From Hoyosella subflava DQS3-9A1 (GTDB lineage Bacteria; Actinomycetota; Actinomycetes; Mycobacteriales; Mycobacteriaceae), in assembly GCF_000214175.1 (NCBI RefSeq), contig NC_015564.1, positions 4,216,001 to 4,280,000 on the forward strand: a DNA stretch of 64,000 nt, read 5' to 3'. Numbering within the stretch: position 1 is the stretch's first letter; the number at the start of each line of letters is the position of its first letter. Of the stretch, positions 63,983 through 64,000 are shown in pieces. The position numbers were made by a program, and so were the translations under genes. The notes below the pieces were generated by a model. It worked only from the letters and a program-made list of their open reading frames with translations. It was not told the DNA's origin and did no database searches.

Positions 63983-64000
63983 CCCAAAAGCCGCATTTTG

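Overview
The window is a gene-dense, high-GC chromosomal segment of a mycolate-type actinobacterium (Mycobacteriales/Corynebacteriales). This is inferred from MmpL3, AftD, FadE5, FabG4/HtdX, GTP-dependent PEP carboxykinase and a gene order that repeatedly follows the Mycobacterium tuberculosis Rv0244c-Rv0204c region as I remember it. The exact genus cannot be fixed by eye; a Hoyosella-like organism is my low-confidence guess. No rRNA, tRNA or CRISPR array was seen.

Layout. 1-763: 3' part of a flippase-type membrane protein. 904-2739: fadE5. 2875-5636: degenerate ABC ATPase plus YhgE/Pip membrane protein. 5643-8502: VanW protein and YhdH-type reductase. 8777-13243: divergent fadA2 / fabG4-htdX and a TetR regulator. 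Three copies of a CTTAC-N6-GTAAG-type palindrome lie before tetR, between fadA2 and fabG4 and, in weaker form, before fadE5, suggesting one small fatty-acid regulon. 13332-16343: LpqI/NagZ lipoprotein, universal stress protein, isochorismate synthase.

16449-30663 is a cell-envelope block: DUF2613 peptide, AftD arabinofuranosyltransferase, acyltransferase-3, DUF3068 protein, a three-gene block (flippase, TspO-like, FAD oxidoreductase), a large membrane protein, GT4 glycosyltransferase and a methyltransferase. 30660-32130 holds dodecin and an AbiEi/DUF559-like gene flanked by two 66-bp hairpin repeats. 32163-33995 is PEP carboxykinase. 34317-41252 carries an EF-hand-like small protein, a dynamin-like GTPase coupled to a P-loop-degenerate partner, trmB, a NYN protein and mmpL3. 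41254-42422 encodes two Fluc/CrcB fluoride channel subunits around a DUF190 protein.

42547-48497 contains three membrane class III nucleotide cyclases with a YbhN-type protein between the first and second. The second has lost the substrate-specifying and transition-state residues but keeps the metal aspartates, and it is translationally coupled to an intact third. 48944-50866 is a penicillin-binding-protein-like lipoprotein without the catalytic Ser, Lys and KTG Lys. 50971-54458 holds an unknown protein, monoacylglycerol lipase, pirin and a methyltransferase. An intact IS607-type element (serine recombinase plus TnpB) sits at about 54.5-56.7 kb. 56748-59962 holds a MerA-like flavoprotein, a small unknown, a CDP-alcohol phosphatidyltransferase and a TVP38/DedA protein. 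60080-63982 is a YnjBCD-like ABC importer with the permease split in two.

The most unusual signals are the asymmetric cyclase pair, the dead PBP lipoprotein, the two P-loop-degenerate proteins next to membrane or dynamin partners, and the hairpin-flanked AbiEi-like gene.
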